Source of the DNA: Theobroma cacao
Taxonomy: Eukaryota > Streptophyta > Magnoliopsida > Malvales > Malvaceae
NCBI RefSeq assembly: GCF_000208745.1
Contig: NC_030853.1
Span: forward strand, 19,528,894-19,592,893
DNA: 64,000 bases
Direction: 5' to 3'
The position numbers and the translations under genes were made by a program. Under the pieces are notes generated by a model, which saw only the letters and a program-made list of their open reading frames with translations, was not told where the DNA came from and did no database searches. Positions 37,664 through 50,829 of this stretch are shown here, one piece after another; position 1 is the first letter of the stretch; each line of letters starts with the position of its first letter.

Positions 37664-38183
37664 TGTTTATTGTTTGGGTTTTAGGGATTTAGATTTCTTC
37701 CACTAGTACACTTAAAGTCTTATCAGTTTATTTTTTTCTGCAGGCATTACCCACTCACTATACCTTCTTCTTTAGCTAATTAAGGCTTAGACGTTAAGAA
37801 TTTTGTTATATTAGAAATTGTAGGAACTTTACAAGTTAACTGGGCATCAACTGAATTAGGTTCCATTCATTTTTTTTTGTTTCTAAAATATTGATTATTT
37901 TATTTACATCCCAACTTCTAAATCACCTGAGCTCAAACCATCCTAGTTGGAACGAACATGGAATCTTGTTGCTCAAAATTAGCTGGGAACATATCCAATC
38001 TTTATTGTCCACGATTTTCTTAACATGAATTTGCTTTTGCCTTAGATGAGAGCCTCCAATGTTACAACTAGTCTTCTGCTTTAGGAGAAAAAGCATCAGT
38101 GCTGGAACTAACCTTCTTCCAGTATAAGGGGGAAGCCTCCAAAACTAAATATGTTAATTCAGAGTGGGACATTACTTAGTGTT

Positions 38184-39015
38184 AATTTAGCTTGACTTTT
38201 ATTTTTTTCTTAACTTTTCTTAAAAGCAGAAGTAAGCTAAACAAGATTTTTGAGAAATTTTTAAAAGAAAGTTATTTTTTAAAAAAATAAAATTTAAAAA
38301 AAAAACTTAAAGAAAAGCTTCTGGAGTTTTTTCTTCTCTTTTTTTTAAAAACACGTTAATTTTTAAGAAATACTCTTCTCCCTCAATCAATCTCCCTCTC
38401 CTCTCCTTCTATCTACAAATCACCATTCTTCAACACAAATCGCGATCTCCTTCTCCTTTACCTCTCTTTACAAATACTACCTAGAAAAAAAATAAAAGAC
38501 TCAATAACAAAATAGCAAATTCTAAGATTTTTTTTCTTATAAAGATTAAGAGAAAATAAAATCCACAATTCAAAGTTGTATTCAAATACTATTTAAACAT
38601 TTTCTCTCTTATTCACCAAAAAAGATTTTAATATTAAATACATCGTTTCCTCTTTTCTTTTCTTTCTTGGGGAATTGAAGCGTTATTGTCCAATTGTTGG
38701 CTAGATCAACAAAAACTTAATACTATTACAAATATACAAGTGTGAGAGTTGTTCTCTTTTTTACGAATTTATTTGATTTTAACATCTAAAATGGTATATA
38801 AATTCAAAACAGACTTGTTCCGCATTGATTTATTAGGTGATTGAAAATGATATGAATACTTTTCATGGTAATTTTTACCAAAATTAGAGCTTAGATAATT
38901 TATTTTACTAAATAGCTTATCAAATAGTTTTAACTTGAATTTAAAAACTATTATTTTTTATAAGAGTTTCATAATAGCTTTTAAACTAAAAAAAAATTAA
39001 ACCAAACATACTCTT
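38184..39015 (-). mobile_element. MITE-like DNA element, family 1 copy 2
   Basis: The reverse complement of this stretch aligns along both halves with 16252-16846: one end reads GTATGTTTGGTTTAA, the other CTTGTTTAGCTTACTTCTGC. The middle (about 38340-38780) is longer and differs. Boundaries are approximate. Confidence 0.55.
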
Positions 39016-41532
39016 AATCATTAATTTATTTTTTGGCCATTTGTTAGTAATTAACTAGAAGTGTAAATGAGCAACCCTAATTCATTAATTTTTATAATGA
39101 TAGAATGAACTCAATTAATTCACATACTTAAATTGATCCTTACTTCCTGTTGATGTCAATGGCCTAAAAATAATGAAGCTTTTGCATTTACAGGACAAAG
39201 CAAAATTACGCCTCATGCATAACTGTCAGCAAAACTTAACAACTAGCACAACTGTCTATAGGCTTTGGTTACCTATCTGCCATAATTAGTCAGCCTACTC
39301 AACATTGGATCCATTATGCTTTCATAGACTACAGAACAAAATCAGATATTGTCAGCAATCAACAAGAAAATTAAAAGATTGTTTAATTTTTTCAACAATA
39401 ACTTCAAATCAATTATAATAAGTTGACAATGAGATTAATTTGCTTAAGTCTATCAAATGAAATGATGATATATATGAACACGATTCCAATTCTCACTCCT
39501 TTGGTTTCAACTACAAAATTTTGTGACTACGATCCAAAGCTTTCATGAAAATAAACCAAGGAAAATGACAAAGTGAAGGATTAAAACCGATTTCATTCAT
39601 TATGAATATTAACAGTTGAAGGTCTTGATATTGTTACTCGTCTTTAAGCTTAAAGGAAAATTGTAGAAAAAATGAGTATAGCCTTTAGGACTTGCTCACT
39701 TTAATTTTTGTCTCTTTCTGAAATTATAATTATAATCAAATAATTTTGGATATAAAATTAACATAAAAATAGAATTAAGTCCTCACTTGATTGGATTTGA
39801 ACGTAAAACTTAATAAATCTAAGAGCTTTTCTTGCCATGGAGACAAGACTTCATCAATGAACAAACCCATTTCATATAGTAACCTGATAAAACTTTTGGT
39901 TATCTATATTAAAGCTGTAGTCCTTCCCCTCCCATAAATCCAACCTCCTTACCAAATAGTTGAATCTCAATTGGAAACGATAGATTGTCTCCACCAGGAC
40001 CAGATCCACTACGTTAATAACTTCTCCATCAGGATCTGAATCAACTTTAATTAACTGGACGGCTTCAGGGGGTTTTTATTTTATTTTATTTTATTTTCTT
40101 TTAATTGACTGAATCCTGCAGTTGACCAGTGGAATCTAAATTCTAGTGCCTCCAGCCAGGCCTTGGCCTGCATTATGGACATTTGCAGCCTCTTGTTGGT
40201 AAAATTAGTGCTGTAGGGAGCCGACAACCTTATAAGCTTTAATAGCATTTAACAGCTTTCGCCATGTAGCATGCCTCCTTAATATGATAGGATAGGTGAT
40301 ACTTTATTGCCATTAATCCAATAAACCTAAATGGAGCAAAGAGAAAATGATGGAGGTTGACATGGCAAAGCAGATATAATCTAAACGCTAGACCATTCTA
40401 CTCTTAATCTACGCTTTCCAGCCCTTCTTTTTCTTTTCATCCATACTCTTAGGTAACTCAAATTCATAAATTCATAAATAATATATATATATATATATAT
40501 TATAAGTAAAGTTAAATTCACACATGTCATAGTTTGACAGTTTTTTAATGTACAGATGAATCTAATTAACGTGTGTCTACAGATAGTGATTAATCATTAA
40601 TTAAAATATTATTTTAAAAAATTTAAGAAAATAAAATTCATGAATTACAATTTTTCTCTTCACAAATATTAACATTTCTCATAATAAAATTTTATTTTTT
40701 GCGTCATATATACTTTACCTGACAGAAATTATTATATATTTAAGTTTTTAATGCAATAATCAATATTCTTTGTGTGCGTACATGTATACAAATGCATGTG
40801 TACGTATACAGAGCATATAAACAGATAGACACCGAAGACAAGAGTCCTAGTAAAAGATGTGAATGGAGCTGTCATCATTGGTTGATTGCTCATAGCATTA
40901 AGAAGCCACCGAGTCAACAAAAGGAATGGCGATTTTGATAAACTTTTGCATCTGAAGCCTTTGGTTAATTAGCACCAAAAGATGATGATTGACTAGAGTT
41001 GGAGGTGTGACTGAGATTCAATGACAATTACCATTGGCTTCCAACAACACACTCTTTTTTGGGTTTTGTTTTTCTTGTATGTAATCTAATTCAACAGAGC
41101 AAGTAATACATTGGCTAGGGGGTCATTGTCTCCCTAATAATCTCAGCAAACAATTTTATGGTGTTGGGGTGTTGGAATTGACTGGTGGCTCCATTGATTT
41201 TGACGGCTTCCACCAAGAAGCACTCAACCCCTTTTCTTTTGAGGAACATTGGGGCCCCTCAATGCATGAAAGCCTCTTTACACTCCGCAAATTCAAGTGC
41301 TATGGCTTTTCAACAACTACTACTTAAAAATCTCCCTTTTCCATGAGTGTGAGTAGAACACTTTCTTCCACTAATTTTCAAAACAAATCTCTTTTTTTTT
41401 TTTATTAAAAGGACATGGGTTTAGATAGCACCCCTTGAAGATTCTAAATCCTTTACTATTGGAAAGCTTATAATCATTGCAATTAAACATTTGTCGCTGA
41501 CTAAAACCATGCCACATCAACACTTGTATCTC

Positions 41533-41582
<50 letters not shown>

Positions 41583-42260
41583 GTATCTTTATATTCAGAC
41601 GCTAACTAATTTTCTGTTAGTCACTATTTTTACCTTGATTTGTGAACAATATTTTTAAAGAAAATAAAAACCATAATAAAACTTGAAACTTACTATGTCT
41701 TATTTGAATGACCAAAAAATTTAGATTAAAGTGAACATTTTTTTTAATGTTGGTCCAGTTTCTTTTCTAATTTTTCTTTCAATTTTCTTAATTTTTGTCT
41801 CAAAAAACTACTTTAGATGGCCTAGGGTGCAATGAGTCTGCTTATCTAAAAATAATCTAAATAAAGAGAAATATAATAGAGAAATGCCTTTAGGCTGTCA
41901 TCTCTTTTCTTTATAAGAAAAGGTCTAATTTATAAAGAAACTAATCTTCTAAGTCAAAAAAGAAATGAAAAGGTTGGAAGGAGAAATGGGACTCTCTTGC
42001 AAGGAAGTTGTTTGATTTTCTTCATTTTACTTAAAGAGGTAGAATTGTGGAACAACTCAGCAATATCTATGTTTGACTTAAGGTTCCGTCCAGCCGCTTA
42101 GTTACTCCATTGGAATTTTTTTATTCTAATCCCTTCATGATTCATGCACGAGAGCAGGACCAAAATAGGATTTGCATGAGATGAAATCATGAAATTCAAA
42201 TCAATGCCCTCCCAAAGAGGAAGGGAAAACCACTTCAAAAAGATTGGATCAAATTAAAAT
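39016..42260. other. Intergenic DNA, no gene recognised
   Basis: AT-rich, with microsatellites at about 40482-40500 (TA) and 41532-41585 (TA/TGTA). I see no coding frame with family resemblance. It ends with the hAT target site GGCATAAT. Confidence 0.55.
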
Positions 42261-42268
42261 GGCATAAT

Positions 42269-43550
42269 TAAGGGCGGAGCTAGTCAACTTTTATTGGGGA
42301 TCAAAGACAAAGAAAAATAAAAGTTAAAAATTTTTAAAACTAATACGTTGAACTTAACTAATAACCAAAAGATTCATAATAAACAATAATTTTATACAAC
42401 ATGTAAATCAAAAGGAATAAGAAAAAAAAGATTTACAATAGTCTTTTAAGAAAGTTGTGCTCATCGATGTTTCCTAGATTCAAATTCATCAATTATTAAC
42501 TCTATACTAAAAAGGCTAGCAATGTATTTCTTAATATAAATAACTAAATTATTTGTAAAAAACTCATCATCATTTTTATTCGAAAGTCTTGTTTTTACAA
42601 TTTTTGTTGCTAAGAAGGCTATTTCTACAGTTGCTGTAGAAACTGAAGCAGATAAAACAAAGCAAATTAATCTATTAATCAAGTGATAATTTTTTGACTT
42701 TTCTGTTTTTGCTAATCTTTGGCACAATTCAAAAAATGTCTTATTATCTTCTAAACCTTGGTGATGAGATATATCAAACTCATAGTGCCTTAATTGTAAC
42801 CTTGAAATAAGTCTTTCTTGCTCTATGAAATCCTGAGAGTAAAAACTCTCTACTAACTTACACATATCATCAATGTTGAATGATTTGTAATTGTTGTTGG
42901 GGTCTAAAATAGTGCTTAAAGTTAAAAGTTCCATAATTTGCTCATTGAATCTCAAATTTAATTCTTGTAACTGTGAATCTCATAAGATTTTACAACAACA
43001 TTATGAGGGCAATTTGGATTTTTCCCAACATGATTTAAAAGTGGACAATTTTCTCCACTATTTATTTTCTTTCAACTTTTGAAACCCTTTTCAATAAATG
43101 CATTTGAACTTGGATGATTTGAGACCTTCTTACCAAAAGGTTGCATGGCAAACAAAATATATCATCTTTGTCACAGGACATTCCAACCATGAAAGATATA
43201 ACATCTTTTACACAAGCTCATAAATCTTTTTTAAAGAATGAAGTGTGTTTCATGGTAAAACTTAAAGGACAAAAGAGAAGAGAAAGAGCAAAAAAAACAG
43301 AGAGAGAAATAAGTAGGGAGAAACTTAAGAATTAGGGTAAAATTAAGTAGAACTTGTGGAGTCATTTTATTTTTTTTATTTATATTAATTATTAAATAAA
43401 AAATTATTTTGAGAAGGCCATTAAAAAATATATAATTAATAAAAAGTTTTAAAAATTTTGGAGTGCCATACTACCCTCTGCCCCTTATTAAAATATATAT
43501 ATAATAAATAAAAATCATGCCCCTCGTAAATGGTTGACTCTCCACCCTTG
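42269..43550 (-). mobile_element. hAT transposon, internally deleted
   Basis: 1282 bp between perfect 8-bp duplications GGCATAAT (42261-42268 and 43551-43558). Inverted ends: TAAGGGCGGAGC on the left and, reversed, CAAGGGTGGAGA on the right. The minus strand carries the first and last parts of a transposase with the middle missing, so it is non-autonomous. The 724-bp element at 4810-5533 belongs to the same family. Confidence 0.93.
42461..42955 (-). pseudogene. hAT transposase C-terminus (dimerisation domain)
   Basis: 164 residues covering the hATC region: FNEQIMELLTLSTILDPNNN, NIDDMCKLVESFYSQDF, then SVSTATVEIAFLATKIVKTR and SNKNDDEFFTNNLVIYIKKY. In intact members the transposase is several hundred residues longer. 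The immediately preceding minus-strand sequence (42956-43140) is an N-terminal piece, ENCPLLNHVGKNPNCPHN, resembling the TTF-type zinc finger, joined out of frame. The RNase H-like catalytic core is therefore deleted and the protein cannot be active. Confidence 0.9.
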
Positions 43551-44142
43551 GGCATAATGATCTAAAAAAATTCTTAAATTATATAAGAAAAAGTCGAATA
43601 AGATCTTATTCTTCTATTGTAGTCAATCAAGATCTTATATTTTTATTCTGAATTAAATAGGCGCTTATGAATAATGATCGATTAATTATCAATAGTCAAA
43701 ATGTCACTTGTCAATTTTATATCCATGTGGCATTGACATGGTATTAACGTGGAGGCTGAAAATTGCCATGTGGCTTGTCATTATGCCATGTTAGCATCCA
43801 TTATGATATTGTTAGCATATGTCATGTTAGTACCGCATGGAATAAAAATGACAAGTGATGTTTTTTTTCTTTGAAAGGCAAAGTGATATTAAATATCATA
43901 AAGCATTACAAAAGTCTATCGATTTGGTAGAGTCATAGCTCTTCACTAGTTACAAGGGTGTCTAGTGTGGCTACAATCTTTACATTGCCAGAAATCCATG
44001 TTGCTAAAAGGATCATACAAGTCTCACTCATTAGCAGCAACAACCCAAGTATCATCACAAAGCAACTAGGAAAAATGGCCTTATACAAAAGACTAAGAAA
44101 AGTGGTTGTGACAAGCAACAATAGCCACATGCAAACCATGAC

Positions 44143-44532
44143 TGTTAGATAGTTTGCAATATAAGAAGTCTTATTCAAATGTGACTATTCAAATTAAGTG
44201 ATTATTCAATTAAGATATGACTTTTAAATAAAGAGAAGTGTTTTCAAACTATTGAAATACATTTATTAGTTATTTAATATTTTCAACAGATACATTTCTT
44301 GAAACTTAACAAGACATGTTTGTTGAACAAATTAGACATAACCTTCCAGTGTCTATAAAAGGAACATACTTTCAATCCAGACTTCATTCATTCAAAGCAT
44401 TTTGCAATAGGTTTGCTGTATCCTGGAGAGCCTTTGTTTGCAAATTCGCATAGTAGGCAACAACTCTTAAAAGATAGTGTGTTATAGCATGCCTCAAGCC
44501 TTTCTCCTCCTTTCTTCTACTATTTTCTAACA
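44143..44532 (+). repeat. 5' LTR of copia element 2
   Basis: 390 bp, TGTTAGATAG...TTTTCTAACA. Partner at 49092-49480. Confidence 0.93.
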
Positions 44533-44582
44533 ATTTTTAAAAGTTGTTTTCAACGGAGTCTCATCAAATTAAAGATTTCAAC

Positions 44583-45230
44583 TCATGAATCAAGAATTCA
44601 TCAAACTTGACCGTTTGATGGAACCAATTTCAATTGCTAAATGGATAAGATGGTGTTTTTGCTCACAGCCTTGAAGGTTTATTATGTTTTGGATCCGAGT
44701 CTCATTGCACTTCCAAAACTGACTAATGAAGACTTTGATGCACAAAAGGTAGAGAGAAAAAAAACGTGAAGCAGATGAATTGATATGCCGTGGACATATC
44801 TTAAATACTTTGACATATCGTCTATATGATCTTTACTCCAATCTGAAGACTCCAAAGGAAATTTGGGCAGCCTTGGAGACTACTTACAAGAACGAAAAAC
44901 GAGGTACTAACAAATTTCTATCCTTAAAATATTTCGAGTTTAAGATAAGTGACAATCAGCTTATCGTGGATCAAGTACATGAATTACAAGTTTTAGTTTC
45001 AAAATTAAAAGACTTTGAGGTTAAGGTTCTTAATGCATTACAAATAGGCGTAATTTTTTCTAAACTGCCTCAATCTTGGAATAATTATTGAAAAAAGGTT
45101 CTGCATTCTATGGAGTCTCTATCAATAGAACAATTCATGATTCAGATGCAAATAGAATGTGAAACACGTGCCCATGATGCACTATTGTAGTCCTCTAATT
45201 CAAATGTGAATCTTGTAAGTTAGAATTCCA
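44583..45230 (+). pseudogene. copia element 2 gag
   Basis: LTALKVYYVLDPSLIALPK, GHILNTLTYRLYDLYSNLKT and ELQVLVSKLKDFEVKVLNAL are gag-core sequences. Frameshifts near 44640 and a stop at 45088 break it. Confidence 0.85.
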
Positions 45231-45259
45231 ATAATTTTGGAAATAATTCTGCAAAATCC

Positions 45260-45727
45260 ATGTCATTTGCATTGAAAGTTTCAAGACAAGCTTTTAAGAA
45301 AAAAGATAAGAAAAATATAAATTGTTTCCATTGTGGAAAGAAAGGCCATATGATTAGTGAGTGTAGATTAATGAAGATAGGAAAGAATTTTGGTTCTAAA
45401 AATCCTGAAAAAACAAACATAGTAGAAGTGGTTGTCAAGGAATTAGTTGCCATGATTTCTACAATGAATATTGGAATGGTAACAGAATTGAATATGGCTG
45501 TTGATTGCAATAAAAGTAAAGATTGGTGGCTGGATTCTCGTCCTACAATTCATGTATGTAATGACAAAAACTTGTTCAAGACTTACATGGAAGTTAATAA
45601 ACTAGAAGATATTTTGATGGGAAATCATGTTACAGCCAAAGTTGAAGGAAAAGGAACTATCGAGTTGAATTTCACTTCTAGACAAAAGCTGACATTACTC
45701 AATGTATTCTATGTTCCTAAAATTTAG
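45260..45727 (+). pseudogene. copia element 2 zinc knuckle and protease
   Basis: CFHCGKKGHMISEC is an intact CX2CX4HX4C knuckle. The protease box reads WWLDSRPTIHVC: the Gly after the catalytic Asp-Ser is replaced by Arg, so the protease is probably dead. A stop follows LLNVFYVPKI. Confidence 0.9.
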
Positions 45728-45899
45728 AAGAATTTAGTTTCTGCTAGTTTGCTTGCAAAGAAAAGATTTAAAATTGTAATAGAATTTGACAATGTAATAG
45801 TATCCAAGGGTGGCTTATTTGTATGAAAAGGATACTTTTGTAATGGCATGTACAAGTTCGATGTTGATGAGATAAATATGATTTCTACTTATAATGTTG

Positions 45900-46620
45900 A
45901 GTTTAATTCTTTATTATGGCATGCTAGATTGGGACATTTAAATTTTGGTTCCATGAGATTTATGTCTAAAAATGGTTATATTGCATGCAAACATTAACAC
46001 CTAGAAAAATGTGAAATATGCGTATAAGTAAAAATGACAAAGAAACCTTTCCAAAATGTAGAAAAAAAACTCACAATTATTAAATATTGTGCATTGTGAC
46101 ATATGTGAATTAAATGAAAAATTAACTAGAGGAGGAAAGAGATATTTTATAGCTTTTATAGATGATTATTCTAAGTTCACTTATGTTTATTCAATTAAAA
46201 CAAAAGATGAAGCTTTCAGAAATTTAAAGAATATAAATTCGCTATGGAAAATAAAAAATGTAGGAAAATCAAAATTCTAAGTGATAGAGGAGGAGAATAT
46301 TTTCGTATAGAATTTGATAATTTCTGTGAAGAAAATGATTTGATATATAAAAAAAACGCTCCTTATCACCACAATAAAATGGGTTGGCTGAAGAGAAAAA
46401 TAGAACTTTGGTTAACATGACAAATGCTATGTTGTTGAATGCACATTTATCGCACGATTTATGGGGTGAGACTTTATTAATAACATGTCATATATTGAAT
46501 AGAGTTCCTTCCAAGAGTATTAAGGTTTCACCCTATGAACTTTGGAATGGAAGAAAACCAAACTTGAAATGTTTTAAAGTGTGGGGGTGCTTAGCTTTTT
46601 ATAAAGTTCTTGAACTATAG
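45900..46620 (+). pseudogene. copia element 2 integrase
   Basis: LWHARLGHLNFGSMRFMSKN, then YFIAFIDDYSKFTYVYSIKT with the core Asp, ILSDRGGEYF, and LWGETLLITCHILNRVPSKS with KVWGCLAFYKV. Frames shift several times. Confidence 0.85.
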
Positions 46621-47041
46621 AGAACAAAGCTTGGACTTAGAGCAATGAAAGACATTTTGTTGGCTATGCCCAACATTCTAAAAAATATAGAATTTTAGAT
46701 TTACAATCAAATGTTATTGTAGAGTCTATACATGTTGAATTTATTGAAAATAAATTTCTGTATAACTCTAATAATAAATTTGATTGTGAACAAAATATCT
46801 TAATTCCAAGTTGTGACCAAAGTGATGTGACTTCTCATGATACATCTAGTAAGAGAAAAAGGGATGATAGTAAAATTAAGCCAAGAAGAAGTCAACGAGC
46901 CATAAAAAGAAAGCACTTAGATCCAAATTTTGATGACTCACAACCATTAGCATTCTTTGTGGAAGGAAGTAGAACCAAAACGTACAAAAAGATACCTATT
47001 TTGTTAAACATTGAAAATGATCCAAAACATTCAAAGAAGCT

Positions 47042-47990
47042 ATGTCTTCAAAGGATGTAGCTTTTTTGAAAAAAGAAATAAATGATGAAATGGATTCAAT
47101 CTTGTCAAACAAAACATGGGTTTTGGTTGATCTTCCTCCTAGATCAAAACCCATAGGCTGTAAATGGGTATTTAAAAGGAAATATAACATAGATGGTTTA
47201 GTGCAAACCTTTAAGGCTAGACTAGTTGCCAAAGGTTTCATGCAAAAGGAAGGCATTGATTATTTTGATACTTATGCTCTAGTAGCAAGGATATCATCCA
47301 TAAGAACGCTTTTGGCTTTAGTGTCTATTCATAAATTACATAAATATTAAATGGATGTTAAAACTGCTTTCCTAAATGGAGATCTTAATGAAGAAATATA
47401 TATGGAGCAACCTAAATGTTTTATACTTCTTGGAAATGAGAGGAAGGTTTGTAAACTAATTAAATCTCTATATGGATTTAAACAAGCTCCAAAGCAATGC
47501 CATGAATAGTTAGATAGTACTATACTTTCAAACGGATTTGTACATAATAATATAGATAAGAACATTTACTCTAAATTTACAAAAGACTATAGTGTAATCA
47601 TATGTCTTTATGTAGATGATTTGTTGATTTTTGGTACAAATATGCTTAGAATTGTTGAAACCAAGAAATATTTGACTTTAGTTTTCAAAATGAAATATCT
47701 CAATCAAGTTGATACAATCTTTGGAATTAAAGTTAAAAGAGATCAAATTGTCATTTTATTAAATCAATCACATTACATAGAAAAAATTCTTCACAAATAT
47801 AGTCATTTGAAAATCAAAGAGTTTAATACTCCTTATGATTCTAGTATGAAATTAACTACGAATTGTGACACAATTAGAATATGCAAGTGTCATAGGCAGC
47901 ATAATGTATGTTGCACATTTTACCAGACCGAATATAACCTTTGCCGTTTGCAAACTTTCAAGGTTTACTAGCAAAGATTATTGGAAGGCT
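47042..47990 (+). pseudogene. copia element 2 reverse transcriptase
   Basis: [60 protein letters not shown] and LYVDDLLIFGT (YVDD catalytic box) are present. Stops at about 47350 and 47508 and a shift near 47870 interrupt it. Confidence 0.92.
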
Positions 47991-48538
47991 ATTACTAAAG
48001 TACTTGAATATTTAAAGAAAACTAAAAACTTGGAAATTTGTTACAGTGGTTTTCTAGTAATTTATAAAGGTTTTCTGATGCTAGTTGGATAACTAGTATT
48101 GATAACAATAAATCCACATCAGAATGAATTTTTACCTTAGGAGGTGATGCCATTAGTTGGGCATCTAAGATGCATACTTGGATTATGTATTCCACAATGG
48201 AATTTGAATTTTTAGATTTAGCCGCTGTTGGAAAAGAAGTGGAATGGTTAAGAAATTTGTTATTAGATATAAAGTTGTGGCCATAGCCGATACCAACCAT
48301 ATCCATATATTGTGATAGTGAGGTTACAATGTGTGTGGCCCACAATAAGATTTATAATGGAAAGTCTAGACACATAAGTTTGCGATATGCCTATATAAGA
48401 GAATTAATCTCGAATGACATTGTAACAATAATTTATGTTAAATCTTGTAAGAATTTTACTGATCCAGTTACCAAAGTTTTGCCAAGAGAGGTTGTAAAAT
48501 TAACTTCTAGTGGAATGAAGCTAAAACCCTCGACTTAA
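47990..48538 (+). pseudogene. copia element 2 RNase H
   Basis: GDAISWASKMHTWIMYSTME, EWLRNLLLDIK, ISIYCDSEVTMCVAHN and RHISLRYAYIRELISNDIVT, ending SSGMKLKPST. Stops near 48126 and 48286. Confidence 0.88.
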
Positions 48539-49091
48539 AAGCACTAGTAATGGAAACCCAATTTTGAGTTAGCAAAACTAACAATAAAAGTTCAATGGGT
48601 AATAACAAGTTATTACATGTTGTTATTATGCGTTGAATTTTTTTATTAAATAGCCTCATTCTAGAATTTTCAAATAACCTCATTCTAGAGTATTAGTGCG
48701 ATTGTTACAAGGAAAGGATGAGCAAAAGGTTCTTAATGGAAATGTCAAATGCATGTAGTAACAAAGGCATAATTACAAATTTCACCTATATTAATATTGG
48801 AGTGGTGTTGCTTCAAACATGAGATAAAGGGGTTTACTCTTGTAAATATTCATGAAACTAAAACTGACACAAGGCCATATAAGTGCTAAAGCAATTGGCA
48901 AAATCTTAAAGCAATTAAATAATGCTATGTGTGTGATATTTTGAGTTATGACATAAGGAGTTGTGGTTCAATCCCTGTGATACCAATAATTTTATCTTAA
49001 CTTTAAAATTTCTATGCTAATACAAAGTTCAAATCTTCAAGATACTTTTTACTATGCATAATATTATTAATATTACAAACTAATGGGAGAT

Positions 49092-49480
49092 TGTTAAATA
49101 GTTTGTAATATAATAAGTCTTATTCAGATGTGACTATTCAAATTAAGTGATTATTAAATTAAGATATGACTCTTAAATAAAGAGAAATGTTTTCAAACTA
49201 CTGAAATACGTTTATTAGTTATTCAATATTTTCAATAGACACATTTTTTGAAACTTAACAATACACGTATGTTGAAAAAAATTAAACGCAACCTTTCAAT
49301 GTGTCTAAAAGGAACGTACTTTCAATATAGACTTCATTCATTCAAAACATTTTACAATAATCTTGTTGTATCTTGGAAAGTCCTTTTGCAAATTCATATA
49401 GTAGGCAACAACTCTCAAAAAACAGTGTGTTACAGCATGTGTCAAGCCTTTCTCCTTTTTCCTTCTACTATTTTCTAATG
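49092..49480 (+). repeat. 3' LTR of copia element 2
   Basis: 389 bp; the final CA is mutated to TG. Confidence 0.9.
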
Positions 49481-49539
49481 ACGACAATATGTGCATAAGT
49501 AGCGACGATACAAGGCAAGAGGCATACCACGATGCCTGG

Positions 49540-50082
49540 TGTCATGAGCCAACCTTGTATTAAACTATGACATAGTAGAGTTGTCTAGGAGAGTGAGTTT
49601 TTTGTACTTATAAGGGAATCATCCCCATTTCAAACATTGTAATGGCTCATGGTGACTTCTCTAGAAATATTTTTTAAGTTTTTAGGGGGAAAGACCCTTT
49701 AGGAAAAGAATATCCTTATTTCAAGTATTGTAATGGCTATTGGTAAAAGACTTGTACAATATTGTAAACTCTTTATAGGGAGTGAACAGTAGGCGGATTG
49801 TTGGGTTGCCTCACTAGTAAAGGTATATATGTAACGAACCATTTAGAGCTCCTCTTATGGCCTGACGATGGCGTGTCTTGGTCCATTTGTACTCAGTTCC
49901 ATATTAATAAAATATTTTTCTTTATATGGCTCCAGTGGTTGTATATATGGTATTTGGTATGCCCTATTATTGAAATATGCATTGCCTTAATCTAATTTAT
50001 GGCTATTGTTGATGTTTGTTCAGATCTAGGCAAGTTATTGGAAGCGTCCACTTAAGCGCCGTATGGATTATCGTGTACTTAG
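49540..50082 (+). repeat. 5' LTR of the gypsy element
   Basis: About 543 bp; its last bases run straight into RT coding sequence (ANYYRRF), showing that the leader and 5' coding region are deleted. Confidence 0.85.
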
Positions 50083-50620
50083 GGCTTGCCAATTATTATC
50101 GGAGATTTATGGAAGAATATTCAAGAAGGATAATAGTATTGATAGAATTACTGAAAAAGGGATAGAAGTGGAGTTGGACGCCGTAGTGCCAAGAAGCCTT
50201 CGAAGGCTTGAAAGACGTGATGATGACAGATCTTGTTTTATCATTCCTCGATATTACAAAGCCTTTCAAGGTATAGACGAATGCCTCAAGCTTTGCCCTT
50301 AGAGGATTGTTGTTACAATAAGGACACCCGATTGCATTCGAAAGTCGAAAGTTGAATGAAGCTGAGAGGAGATACACGACACTGGAGAAAGAACTACTAG
50401 TAGTGATTCACTATTTATAGGCCTAACGACATTACTTGCGAGGATCACAATTCATGGTTAAGATTGACAACACAGTCGTAAGTCATTTCCTCACACAGCT
50501 AAAACTTATAGCCAAACAGGAGAGATGACAATAATTCCTAACTGAGTTTGATTTCTCCTTCGAGCACAAAGTTAGAAAGGCGAACCATGTGGCAGACGCT
50601 CTCAGTAGGAAGGCCGAATT
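50083..50620 (+). pseudogene. gypsy RT end and RNase H
   Basis: LANYYRRFMEEYSRRIIVL opens it, followed after shifts by QEAFEGLKDVMMTD, LDITKPFKV, the IAFESRKLNEAERRY, TLEKELLVVIHYL and KANHVADALSRKAEF motifs of gypsy RNase H. Several stops. Confidence 0.85.
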
Positions 50621-50829
50621 CTCATTTCTAAGGGTGATCGCACCAATGATAGCCAGCAAAGTGACTATACAAATTTGTAATCTTATTGAGGAAGACTTGC
50701 ATCGAGATCCCCAAGCAATAGCCATTATGAAGTTGGTGGAGAGTGGAGAGTGGAGAGTGAAAATACTTTTGGGTGAAAAATGGACTCCTACTAATGAAAA
50801 GACCTCGCATATTTATTCCAAGAATGGGA

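Larger units (their letters stand above)
44143..49480 (+). mobile_element. Complete but defective Ty1/copia retrotransposon
   Basis: 5338 bp with direct LTRs 44143-44532 and 49092-49480, a purine tract AATGGGAGAT before the 3' LTR, and flanking ATGAC / ACGAC (4 of 5). In the first ~97 bp of the LTRs I count 7 differences. I find no clear initiator-Met primer site after the 5' LTR. Gene order is gag, protease, integrase, RT, RNase H, with many stops. Confidence 0.93.
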
